From contig DEPV01000047.1 of the NCBI GenBank assembly GCA_002358955.1, positions 1 through 8,384 on the forward strand: DNA of 8,384 bases, given 5' to 3'. Below, in pieces: positions 1 through 7,094 of this stretch (the stretch's first letter is position 1; the number at the start of each line of letters is the position of its first letter). Position numbers and translations under genes: made by a program. Below the pieces are notes generated by a model. That model did not search any database and was not told the DNA's origin. It was given only the letters and a program-made list of their open reading frames with translations. Source of the stretch: Erysipelothrix sp. UBA3383 (GTDB lineage: Bacteria > Bacillota_I > Bacilli_A > Erysipelotrichales > Erysipelotrichaceae).

Positions 1-1208
1 TCATCAACATACTGTGAGTAAACAATTTTAATCGCTTCTTGAACATTGGCATTCAGTGATTTAATTTCAGCATTCTCATAAGATTTCTTTAAAGAATCTT
101 TTATGATATCCAGAATATCATTAAGTGATTTACTCTCGCTAAGTTGTGAGAAAGTCACTTCTGGTGAATCCCCTGATATGGATACATGCTGTCTGTAGAT
201 ATCTGAAAGAATTACAAAGGCAACATAACGAACGTAGTCAGGGTGAGGATTAATCGCACTGGCAAAGCCTAAGAGTTTTTGTACTTCTTCTAAGACTAAG
301 GAAATATCTCCCAGTGATAATGCTTGATGAAAGCCTTCAAAGGATAAAGCAAAGATATCAGTACTCCCCTTCATCGCCTCTTTAACACTCACTTCAGTAA
401 TGAATGATTTTTGTCCATAGAACTGAGTTGCCATCATATAACTTTCAGCATGGTTATAGCTTCTTGATATTAAATCAAACTCAACAAACAGTTCACCTAA
501 GCCTAGAAGTTCTTGATCTTTAATAATTGCATCTACAATACCTCGGTGTACAGAATCAAAGACTAAGTTGGATCCAACAATGACCATTACTAAGTGATCA
601 TGCTCAAAGTAGAACAGATTTTGGTTGTACCCTTGTAGAAATTCAGTCCAAAAAGCCTGACGTTTTTGTTGAATCCCATCAATGATTAAAACTGAATACA
701 GTGAGTTTAAATCCAGTGTTACACCCATTTGAGTCATGATGCGTTTAAAATCAATCGGATCAATATCATCACCCAACCAACGGATGATGGTATTTTTATA
801 CAATAAGTCATGACTGGTTTCCAAGTCTTTTTCATTATGTAATTTAGCGACTGTCTTACGCAGTGTATCATTCAATTCAATAGCATCAATGGGTTTTAAA
901 ATAAAGTTCTCAGCCCCTAATTTAATACCCTGCTGCACATATTCAAATTCTTGGTAACCTGAAAGAATCACGAAGTGAAAGTTGATGTTCTCTGATTGAG
1001 CCTCTCTTACAAACTCAATCCCAGACATACGGGGCATACTGACATCGGTAACAACAATATCCACCGGATTCTCACGTACGTATTCCAATGCTTCAAGCCC
1101 ATCAGAGAATGTCCCCACACACTCTATGCCCAATTCCTTCCAGTTAATTAATTTGCGAAGACCTTGTACAATCATGTACTCATCATCCACTAATATTGCT
1201 TTAATCAT
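1..1208 (-). CDS. yesN: YesN-type response regulator, C-terminus cut off by the window edge
   Basis: Read from ATG at 1208-1206, this frame stays open for 402 codons to the left edge. The N-terminus is a receiver domain (about residues 1-120): ILVDDE gives the acidic pair D8/D9, VTDVSMP gives the phosphoacceptor D55, ILSGY the switch Ser83, and ILKP the conserved Lys105. A long middle region (about 130-385) has no motif I recognise, as is usual for this family. The last visible residues (NVQEAIKIVYSQY) look like the first helix of an AraC-type DNA-binding domain, so about 100 residues including both HTH motifs should lie outside the window. The start overlaps the end of the kinase gene by 8 bases and is preceded by AGGAGG inside that gene, which indicates coupled translation. 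YesN regulators normally activate the adjacent sugar transporter genes; here the likely target is the promoter before lplB. The assignment as YesN rather than another receiver-AraC regulator rests on the YesM partner. Confidence 0.9.
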   Translation of the reverse strand, partial: MIKAILVDDEYMIVQGLRKLINWKELGIECVGTFSDGLEALEYVRENPVDIVVTDVSMPRMSGIEFVREAQSENINFHFVILSGYQEFEYVQQGIKLGAENFILKPIDAIELNDTLRKTVAKLHNEKDLETSHDLLYKNTIIRWLGDDIDPIDFKRIMTQMGVTLDLNSLYSVLIIDGIQQKRQAFWTEFLQGYNQNLFYFEHDHLVMVIVGSNLVFDSVHRGIVDAIIKDQELLGLGELFVEFDLISRSYNHAESYMMATQFYGQKSFITEVSVKEAMKGSTDIFALSFEGFHQALSLGDISLVLEEVQKLLGFASAINPHPDYVRYVAFVILSDIYRQHVSISGDSPEVTFSQLSESKSLNDILDIIKDSLKKSYENAEIKSLNANVQEAIKIVYSQYVD

Positions 1209-2904
1209 GCTTTTCCTCCTGCATAAAACTTATTATAACGCTAAATCCACCACTGCTACTATGGCATAGTTCCATAGTATAATCACGCTCTTTAAGATAC
1301 ATCTTCAACCTTTGATGAACATTCAGTAAGCCCACTGAATTATTATGTGAAATATCAAAGACAGAATCAGCAACTTTAGATTGTAACTCTTCTAATTTAG
1401 CATCATCAATACCACGTCCATTATCACTTACTTTAATGAAGATTCTCCCGTTCTCTTCATGTGCACTAACACTGATTGCATTTTGTACTGAAGCATAATC
1501 AACCCCATGGACAAAATAATTTTCAATCAGTGGTTGCAATGTAAATTTAGGTATGGTAGTCAGTGCTAAATTCTCATCAATATCAAACTTATAGGCAATA
1601 CGGTTAGGATATCGCATTTGATGCAGATACACATACTTCTCACAAAACTCCAATTCTTTTTGGAGACTGGTCGTTTTTTCTAAAGAAATATTATTACGTA
1701 ATAAACCAGAGAAGGTATAAACAATCTCCGCTAGTTCATCCACCCCTTCAATCACGGCATACATACGAATAAACTCCAATGTATTGTATAAGAAGTGTGG
1801 GTTAATCTGCGATTGCAAGGCCCTTAAGTTAACCTCTTGTTGTGAAATCTCAAGTTTATAAATTTGATCAATATACTCATTAATACTATCCAGGGTAATA
1901 TTAATCCCTTCTGATATGGTCAGCAATTCATTATTCTTATCAAGGGTTGAAATACGATAATCAATATCCCCACCCTGAATACGTTCCATACTTAACAACA
2001 TATCATTCAACTGTTTATCATAACGTCCAAAGGTTCTAAACAGAACGATCAGTAAAATTCCATCCAAGATGATCGACGCTATAATTACCCAAGAATAGGT
2101 TTTAAAAGATGATATAAACAGGGTACTACGCGCTACTGCTACATACAGGATACTGCCATCCACAAGTTCGGTTTCTTGTAACTTATAGGTGTTTTTTGCA
2201 TTGATGTTGGGCGTTCCAATCTTTTCATAACCTTCAATAATTTCACGTTCCAAATCATCACCATCACCTGAATTATAGGAATACTTCAATTTACCATGTT
2301 CGCTAAGGATAAATACAGATGTATTGACTTGAAATGCAATGGAATCAATCAAACGGTCTAGGTTATCATAGTTAAAAATAAGATAGATTGTACCAGAAGA
2401 TTTTGCAGCTTCATAGTTGGGTAAATTACGGTTGAAGATGAGTTTCCCGGTTAAATCGGGTAATTGATCCAACTTCACACCCATTTTATTATTCTGATTG
2501 GAGTAGTAAATATCACCCGTCTCTTGTAAAGTAATCAAAATACCTTCAATTCCATCATAGTTGTCATACATATTACTGACATCTTTTTGAAAGAATTGCG
2601 GGTTGAGTAAACTCATTTGTTGTTTGAAATAAGCAGCATAATCCATATACATATAATCATGCATAGAATCAATGGCTTCCTGATTCTCAAAAAGCGCAAA
2701 AACCATGCGACGAAGATTGGAATTATAATCGTCCATGGTTATTGGAATATCTTTAGATATTTGATTCATTTGCAAACCTACATTCTCATCATTCTGTTTG
2801 GTCGTTACAAAACTAACAACGATAGCAAACATGGTAATAACGATCAATAAGGTAATCGCATAAGCATGAATCAATTGCTTCATTAAACTATTTGATTTTT
2901 TCAT
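1201..2904 (-). CDS. yesM: YesM-type sensor histidine kinase
   Basis: A 567-residue membrane sensor kinase that autophosphorylates and passes the phosphate to the YesN regulator encoded next. Visible order: TM helix 1 (about 11-33), an extracellular sensor region (about 34-268, probably Cache-like, not confirmed), TM helix 2 (about 271-289), a HAMP-like linker (about 290-345), then the HisKA_5 (His_kinase) segment with QSQINPHFLYNTLEF, where His370 is the expected phosphoacceptor. The ATPase domain follows: N box LIENYFVHG (459-467, Asn462), G1 box DNGRG (494-498) and a GLLNVHQRLK block (525-534). All key residues are present and the length is normal for the family. The start ATG overlaps the yesL stop by one base (TAATG) with GAGGGA just ahead, so translation is probably coupled. 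The ligand cannot be read from sequence; a sugar or the substrate-loaded binding protein is likely from context. Confidence 0.95.
   Translation of the reverse strand: MKKSNSLMKQLIHAYAITLLIVITMFAIVVSFVTTKQNDENVGLQMNQISKDIPITMDDYNSNLRRMVFALFENQEAIDSMHDYMYMDYAAYFKQQMSLLNPQFFQKDVSNMYDNYDGIEGILITLQETGDIYYSNQNNKMGVKLDQLPDLTGKLIFNRNLPNYEAAKSSGTIYLIFNYDNLDRLIDSIAFQVNTSVFILSEHGKLKYSYNSGDGDDLEREIIEGYEKIGTPNINAKNTYKLQETELVDGSILYVAVARSTLFISSFKTYSWVIIASIILDGILLIVLFRTFGRYDKQLNDMLLSMERIQGGDIDYRISTLDKNNELLTISEGINITLDSINEYIDQIYKLEISQQEVNLRALQSQINPHFLYNTLEFIRMYAVIEGVDELAEIVYTFSGLLRNNISLEKTTSLQKELEFCEKYVYLHQMRYPNRIAYKFDIDENLALTTIPKFTLQPLIENYFVHGVDYASVQNAISVSAHEENGRIFIKVSDNGRGIDDAKLEELQSKVADSVFDISHNNSVGLLNVHQRLKMYLKERDYTMELCHSSSGGFSVIISFMQEEKHD
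1215..1220 (-). promoter_or_regulatory. Shine-Dalgarno site of yesN, inside yesM
   Basis: AGGAGG on the minus strand, 6 bases before the ATG at 1208. It lies within the last codons of yesM, so the regulator has its own strong initiation site although its start overlaps the kinase stop. It fixes the yesN start. Confidence 0.8.
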
Positions 2905-3509
2905 TATCCCTCAATTTGGTCTTCGATTACAAGCATCCAAGACTGTGTCGCCTTTATACTCATAATAACAAATAAACCAACAGTTATAAAGAGAATCAGT
3001 CCTTTATACTTGTAAGTTATAAAACCAATCAAAGCTGTTGTTAATAGAATGCGCAATACTTTGGACATATTGGCAAATACAGAGATAAAGCTAAGCTTCA
3101 TAAGATTTTTATAAGCAATGTCAAAGTGTGCATGGATGACTGTTGCATACAGATACATTAGGGCATTTAAGATCAGTGCCACAATCAATAAGAATTGAAT
3201 GAACATGAAAAGGATTCCTTTCACTTGAATGGCAAGATACAGGTTGTATCCGATGATTGCTGTAAGCACTAAGTTGGAATAGAATACAGCATTACCCAAT
3301 TTAAAATTATCTTTAAAACGGTATCCTAAGCCACTCCATTTCATAGCAGCATGATCCCACTCATACTCTACAAACATCTCCATAACAGCCATTAAAGCAG
3401 GCCCTACACCCAATACAACACCACCCATGAACGTCATCGCCCAAAACATCAATGACAACTTCATCATGATGTATACTTTTTCAAAAATATCACTTACTAA
3501 ATTACCCAT
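2904..3509 (-). CDS. yesL: YesL-like DUF624 membrane protein
   Basis: A 201-residue, very hydrophobic protein with about five predicted membrane segments (roughly 16-42, 75-93, 98-123, 152-167 and 169-186). The first ends in LGVGPALMA (33-41), matching the conserved glycine-proline motif near the N-terminus of DUF624/YesL, and IHAHFD (125-130) fits the family's arginine/histidine-rich loop. Length is typical. No catalytic residues are evident and the molecular role of YesL is not established. Family members recur beside YesMN kinases and LplABC-type importers, so a role in signalling or transporter assembly is plausible but inferred. Its ATG has AGAGG (3522-3518) 8 bases upstream. It sits directly behind a terminator hairpin and there is no room for a promoter between the two, so it is probably expressed by readthrough from lplA. 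Its stop overlaps the yesM start by one base. Confidence 0.88.
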   Translation of the reverse strand: MGNLVSDIFEKVYIMMKLSLMFWAMTFMGGVVLGVGPALMAVMEMFVEYEWDHAAMKWSGLGYRFKDNFKLGNAVFYSNLVLTAIIGYNLYLAIQVKGILFMFIQFLLIVALILNALMYLYATVIHAHFDIAYKNLMKLSFISVFANMSKVLRILLTTALIGFITYKYKGLILFITVGLFVIMSIKATQSWMLVIEDQIEG

Positions 3510-3536
3510 TGCTTATACCTCTGTTTCTAATAACAA

Positions 3537-3563
3537 AATCGAGGGTCTTTGAGACCCTCGATT
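3537..3563 (-). terminator. Intrinsic terminator/attenuator between lplA and yesL
   Basis: On the minus strand a perfect 12-bp inverted repeat (AATCGAGGGTCT and AGACCCTCGATT) encloses the 3-base loop CAA and is followed by TTTTGTTATT. It begins 11 bases after the lplA stop and ends 27 bases before the yesL start. The T-tract is interrupted, so termination is probably partial. That fits a high level of binding protein and a low level of downstream regulatory genes. Confidence 0.82.
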
Positions 3564-3574
3564 ATTTCTTCTAA

Positions 3575-5020
3575 TTATTTAGAAGCTCTAAAATCATCAA
3601 ATTGTTTTTGCATTTCTTCTTGAACTTTATCCCAACCAGCTTCTTTTAATTTAGTTACTAATTGAGGAACGTTTGTATTTGGATCAACTGTACCTGTATG
3701 TAATACAGATGCAAATTCATCAATAACGTTCATTAAGTTACTTACTTCAGTCTTGACTTCATCAGTGTTGAAGTTAAATCCTAGAAGTGGTGATTGTTTT
3801 GCCGCTTCAGTATCTACTTTACGTTGTGCAATCATTTCATCAGTAATGTTTTCTGGTTGTAATAGAAGCTCAGAGTTACCTGTGTTCCATCCAGCCATGT
3901 GATATCCATCTTTATAACCATCTAATAGTTTTAAGTGAGTATCGTTAACACGCTCCCATGCATCCCCTTCAATACCATAAATCAATGTGTTCATCATTTG
4001 AGCATTAGTATTTAATAGGTTTAGCCATTTAACAGCTTCTTCTTGGTAACGTGAGTTTTGAGCAACAATGAAGTTTGCCATACGTGCTTGGTCAGTTGAT
4101 TTCAATCCATCGTTTAATGGAATTGAAGTGATTGTTTTACCAGCAACTTGTGTTAGTAAGTGATCACCATAATCTGATGGTCCTTGTGTCTCTTGACGTG
4201 CAAACCATGTGTTTGAGTTTAAGTCGTATGATGTTGAGTTTGTCGCTGCATCTTGAGGAATGAATCCTGCTTTGTACAGTTCGTGGATTTCGTTAAAACG
4301 TTTCATTGCTTGTGGTGTTTCATAAGCGTTGATAATCTTTGTTGAATCCCCTTCAAGATCGATTGCAAATGGTAGTTTATCACCTAAAACATAGTCAAAG
4401 TTACCTAAGTTAGCTTTAAATTCTTTACCAATTGCAAATGGTGTTGTTTCTTTTTCATTTTCTTTAATCACTGCAAATGCTTCAGCTGCATCACCATATG
4501 TTTTAATGTTTGAAATATCAATGTTGTATTTCTCTAGTAATTCACCATTGAATGATAACATTTGTTGCGCAAATACGTTTCCGTTAACTGGGAATGCGTA
4601 TAGTTTTCCATTAACTACGTTTCCATCATAATAGATTGAATCGATTGAGTCAAAGAAATCTTTTGCATGTGTTTCAACTAATTCTGTAAGGTCAGCATAA
4701 GCTCCTTTTTGTGCGTTGATTGTATAGTTGTTTGCAAATGCGATATCAAACTCATCACCTGCTGTAACCATAACTGACATCTTTTGGTCGTAATCTCCCC
4801 AACCAATGTAGTTAAATTTAACTTTAACACCAATTTCTTTTTCAGAAATTTCGTTAATTGCACTTGTCAATTCATCGATATTCTTTGGAGCATCTCCAAT
4901 TTGGTAAACCTGTAAAGTTACAGATCCATCAGATCCTTGTCCTTTATTACTGCTACATCCAGTCAACACTAACATCGCAGCTAGTGTTACTAGCATTACT
5001 TTAAATAAGCCTTTTTTCAT
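3575..5020 (-). CDS. lplA: Extracellular sugar-binding lipoprotein of an LplA-type ABC importer
   Basis: A 481-residue solute-binding protein that would capture a carbohydrate, probably an oligosaccharide, at the outer face of the membrane and deliver it to LplB/LplC. The N-terminus is a lipoprotein signal: MKKG, a hydrophobic stretch, then the lipobox LTGC (19-22), so Cys22 should be lipidated. A family 1 extracellular solute-binding fold follows (about 33-400). The C-terminus (about 413-480) reads GFNFNTDEVKTE, then TGTVDPN and LKEAGWDKV, then EMQKQFDDF. This is the DUF3502 signature of LplA-like binding proteins and argues against generic MalE-type proteins. The start is fixed by AGGAGG 6 bases upstream. 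It lies 48 bases after lplC and is followed by a terminator. Its codons look enriched in GGT, GCT, GTT and ACT relative to yesM/yesN, which would fit high expression. LplA was first described as a lipoprotein; the exact sugar is unknown. Confidence 0.94.
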   Translation of the reverse strand: MKKGLFKVMLVTLAAMLVLTGCSSNKGQGSDGSVTLQVYQIGDAPKNIDELTSAINEISEKEIGVKVKFNYIGWGDYDQKMSVMVTAGDEFDIAFANNYTINAQKGAYADLTELVETHAKDFFDSIDSIYYDGNVVNGKLYAFPVNGNVFAQQMLSFNGELLEKYNIDISNIKTYGDAAEAFAVIKENEKETTPFAIGKEFKANLGNFDYVLGDKLPFAIDLEGDSTKIINAYETPQAMKRFNEIHELYKAGFIPQDAATNSTSYDLNSNTWFARQETQGPSDYGDHLLTQVAGKTITSIPLNDGLKSTDQARMANFIVAQNSRYQEEAVKWLNLLNTNAQMMNTLIYGIEGDAWERVNDTHLKLLDGYKDGYHMAGWNTGNSELLLQPENITDEMIAQRKVDTEAAKQSPLLGFNFNTDEVKTEVSNLMNVIDEFASVLHTGTVDPNTNVPQLVTKLKEAGWDKVQEEMQKQFDDFRASK

Positions 5021-5026
5021 GATGTT

Positions 5027-5032
5027 CCTCCT
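5027..5032 (-). promoter_or_regulatory. Shine-Dalgarno site of lplA
   Basis: AGGAGG on the minus strand with 6 bases to the ATG at 5020. It is the best-matching ribosome-binding site within the transporter genes, consistent with the binding protein being made in excess over the permeases. Confidence 0.75.
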
Positions 5033-5068
5033 GTTTCATAAATATGGCAAATCTTTTTATATCCTCAA

Positions 5069-5992
5069 TTATTCCTTAACTCCACCAATAGTCATACCTG
5101 TAACAAAGTATTTTTGGAAGAATGGGTATGTTAGAGCGATTGGTAAGGTTGAAATAACAACCATTGCCATTCGTGTTGCCTCTTGTGGCAAGTTAACACC
5201 CGCATTAATTCCAGACTGTCCAACGTTTTGTGCGATATACGACAAGTTGTTTTGGATCTTTGTCAGTAAGTATTGCAGTGGGAATAAGTTTTCAGAGTTG
5301 ATATATAATAGAGCATTAAACCAGTCATTCCAGAACCCAATTGCAGCAAACAATGAAATTGTTGCAATTCCTGGAATTGCTAATGGTACAACAATTTGTA
5401 GGAATATTCTTAATTCACTTGCACCATCCATACGACCGGATTCAATGATTGAATCGTGAACGTTCTTCTTAAAGAATGTTCGCATTACAATAATATTAAA
5501 TGGACTTAATGCCATTGGTAATATTAACGCCCAAATACTGTCTTTTAAGTTCAATAGCTTTGTAACAACAATATAGTTTGGAATCATACCCGCACTAAAT
5601 AACATTGTCAGTAACGCAAATGTTGTAAAGAATCTACGGTATTTGAATGTATCTCTTGAAATAGCATATGCATACGTTGAAGTAAATGTTGTATTAATAA
5701 CTGTACCTACAACTGTAATGAATGCTGTAACACCTAAAGATCTTAAGAGTTGATCTTTAAAATCATATAAATATTTATACCCATCGAGACTGAATTCTTT
5801 CGGGAATAATGAATACCCATGAACCGTGATTGCTGTTTCACTTGTAAATGATACTGCAATAACGAAAATGAATGGGAATATACATGAGATTGCCAATAGC
5901 GCAATCACGATGTTGAAGAAGATATCTGACTTACGTCCAAATTGTCTTACCTCAACACGTTCAATTTTCTTTTTCTTTTTTTCTTGTTTCAT
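5069..5992 (-). CDS. lplC: LplC-type ABC sugar importer permease (MalG-like)
   Basis: A 307-residue inner-membrane subunit that pairs with LplB to form the translocation channel. The N-terminus is cytosolic and lysine-rich (KKKKK near residues 5-9), followed by TM1 (about 25-48) and five further hydrophobic segments up to about residue 292. The binding-protein-dependent permease signature (EAA loop), which contacts the ATPase, runs from Glu184 to Gly207 and contains ESGRMDGASEL and VVPLAIPG. The C-terminus FVTGMTIGGVKE is the usual ending of LplC/YtcP/MalG-like permeases of this group. The ATG is preceded by GGGGG (6004-6000), which overlaps the lplB stop codon; only 11 bases separate the two genes, so they are co-transcribed and probably translationally linked. 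Length and motifs are normal. Confidence 0.95.
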   Translation of the reverse strand: MKQEKKKKKIERVEVRQFGRKSDIFFNIVIALLAISCIFPFIFVIAVSFTSETAITVHGYSLFPKEFSLDGYKYLYDFKDQLLRSLGVTAFITVVGTVINTTFTSTYAYAISRDTFKYRRFFTTFALLTMLFSAGMIPNYIVVTKLLNLKDSIWALILPMALSPFNIIVMRTFFKKNVHDSIIESGRMDGASELRIFLQIVVPLAIPGIATISLFAAIGFWNDWFNALLYINSENLFPLQYLLTKIQNNLSYIAQNVGQSGINAGVNLPQEATRMAMVVISTLPIALTYPFFQKYFVTGMTIGGVKE

Positions 5993-6003
5993 TTCTGTAC
6001 CCC

Positions 6004-6933
6004 CTAGAACAATCCTGTTTCAGGATCAAGTTTCTTAGCAATATGGTTTGTAGTAATTAGTAAGAAACAACCTACAACTGACTGATAAAAACCAGCCGCT
6101 GCTGACATTCCAAGGTCACCAGATGTCGAAATCCCTTTATAAACATAAGTATCAATAACCATCGTAACAGATGTTAGAGGTCCTGAGTTTTGCGGTACGT
6201 TATAGAATAAACCAAAGTCTGCTCTAAAGATGTTACCAACTGCTAGAATCAACATGATACTGATAATAGGTTTAATTTGTGGAATTGTAACGTGTTTAAT
6301 TTGTTGCCAACGGTTTGCACCATCTACAATTGCCGCTTCATAGAATGTTGGATCAATCCCCATAATAGAAGCAAAATACAGAATACTGTTATATCCTAAG
6401 TTCTTCCAAACTCCAATAATTGGAATTAAGAAAGGCCAATATTTCTTTTCGTTATACCAGTTAATTGGATCGATTCCGAAGTTTCCTAACATACGGTTCA
6501 TCGCCCCTTTATCTGGACTTAAGAATGAATACACAAAGAATGAAATAATAACCCATGAAATAAAGTATGGGAATAGCATTGATGTTTGATACACCTTAAC
6601 TTTTTTCTTACTTCTTAACATACTCATAACAATTGCCAGTGCAACTGCCATCAATGTTCCAAGACCAATAAACGCAATGTTATACAATACTGTGTTTCGA
6701 GTCATAAGCCATGCATTATTCGATTTGAATAAGAACTCAAAGTTCTTCATTCCAACCCATTGACTTTCCATAATACTTGCGAAGAAACCATTCGGTGAAA
6801 ACTTGAAATCCTTAAACGCAACTACGTTCCCAAATACGGGAATATAGAAGAAGAATATCATCCATAACATACCAGGGATTGCCATGGCTAGTAAGGTACC
6901 GTTTTTCTTCAAATCCTTCATAAACTTTTTCAA
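6004..6933 (-). CDS. lplB: LplB-type ABC sugar importer permease (MalF-like), TTG start
   Basis: A 309-residue inner-membrane permease, partner of LplC. TM1 covers about 13-38 and further hydrophobic segments lie near 80-104, 118-138, 167-190, 223-243 and 279-296. The EAA loop, which docks the ATPase, includes YEAAIVDGANRW (198-209) and HVTIPQIKP (214-222). The C-terminus AKKLDPETGLF is typical of LplB/YteP-like permeases. The proposed start is TTG at 6933-6931: GGGGTGA (6946-6940) lies 6 bases upstream, and an in-frame TGA occurs three codons before it. The only close alternative, an ATG four codons later (6921), would be about 18 bases from that SD, which is too far. It is the first gene of the unit, after a gap holding promoter and operator candidates. 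No ATP-binding subunit is encoded with it. Confidence 0.94.
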   Translation of the reverse strand: MKKFMKDLKKNGTLLAMAIPGMLWMIFFFYIPVFGNVVAFKDFKFSPNGFFASIMESQWVGMKNFEFLFKSNNAWLMTRNTVLYNIAFIGLGTLMAVALAIVMSMLRSKKKVKVYQTSMLFPYFISWVIISFFVYSFLSPDKGAMNRMLGNFGIDPINWYNEKKYWPFLIPIIGVWKNLGYNSILYFASIMGIDPTFYEAAIVDGANRWQQIKHVTIPQIKPIISIMLILAVGNIFRADFGLFYNVPQNSGPLTSVTMVIDTYVYKGISTSGDLGMSAAAGFYQSVVGCFLLITTNHIAKKLDPETGLF

Positions 6934-6939
6934 ATCCTG

Positions 6940-6946
6940 TCACCCC
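6940..6946 (-). promoter_or_regulatory. Shine-Dalgarno site deciding the TTG start of lplB
   Basis: GGGGTGA on the minus strand differs by one base from the GAGGTGA core of an ideal SD and sits 6 bases before TTG 6933. This spacing supports TTG over the downstream ATG at 6921. Confidence 0.65.
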
Positions 6947-6960
6947 AAATTTCTCTCTTG

Positions 6961-6976
6961 AAAAGGTCTCCCTTTT
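6961..6976 (-). other. Small hairpin in the lplB leader with a GAGA tetraloop
   Basis: On the minus strand AAAAGG and CCTTTT are perfect complements around the loop GAGA, which fits the stable GNRA tetraloop pattern. It lies 14 bases upstream of the lplB SD, within the expected 5' leader. The stem is only 6 bp with two G-C pairs, so it may be weak; a role in mRNA stability or translation is speculation. Confidence 0.3.
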
Positions 6977-6986
6977 GACATGCCTA

Positions 6987-7000
6987 TCATAACGCTTACA
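6987..7000. promoter_or_regulatory. cre-like CcpA operator before lplB
   Basis: The minus strand reads TGTAAGCGTTATGA, which matches the cre consensus TGWNANCGNTNWCA at 13 of 14 positions (G instead of C at position 13). The site is near-palindromic around the central CG. It lies 54 bases upstream of the lplB start and about 40 bases downstream of the expected transcription start, a position suited to repression or roadblock by CcpA when a preferred sugar is present. It is called from consensus match only. Confidence 0.5.
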
Positions 7001-7042
7001 TGCATTGTGAAATAGGAACAAAAGATATGTATAAGTTGACAA

Positions 7043-7051
7043 ATCATAGCA
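7043..7051 (-). promoter_or_regulatory. Candidate extended -10 promoter for the lplB operon
   Basis: The minus strand reads TGCTATGAT: a TATGAT -10 element (7048-7043, 5 of 6 to TATAAT) with the TG extension one base upstream. At spacings of 16-18 bases there is no recognisable -35 hexamer (AACCTA at 17). Transcription would start near 7036, leaving a leader of about 100 bases before lplB. A poor -35 with an extended -10 suits a promoter that depends on an activator such as YesN. Confidence 0.42.
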
Positions 7052-7094
7052 AAATGGTCAAAAGATAGGTTTTTTAGCCTAAAAAGTGCATAAA

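Noticed and set aside
2617..2850. Plus-strand open frame of 77 codons inside yesM
   Set aside because: It lies wholly antisense to a kinase gene with intact motifs, its translation resembles no family, and no SD precedes it.
5036..5068. Possible internal promoter before lplA (TTGAGG, then ATATTT or TATTTA)
   Set aside because: The -10 candidates match the consensus at only about three positions, and the close gene spacing is explained by co-transcription from the lplB promoter.
5019..5459. Plus-strand open frame of 146 codons antisense to lplC
   Set aside because: It mirrors the well-supported permease and its translation is low-complexity hydrophobic text with no recognisable domain.
6975..6980. 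Perfect TTGACA on the plus strand as a divergent promoter
   Set aside because: No -10 element is found at 16-18 bases downstream (ACATGC and neighbours), and no plus-strand gene follows.
6812..7042. Minus-strand 76-codon frame spanning the lplB leader
   Set aside because: It overlaps the start of lplB in another frame, covers the cre-like site and leader hairpin, and has no convincing SD.
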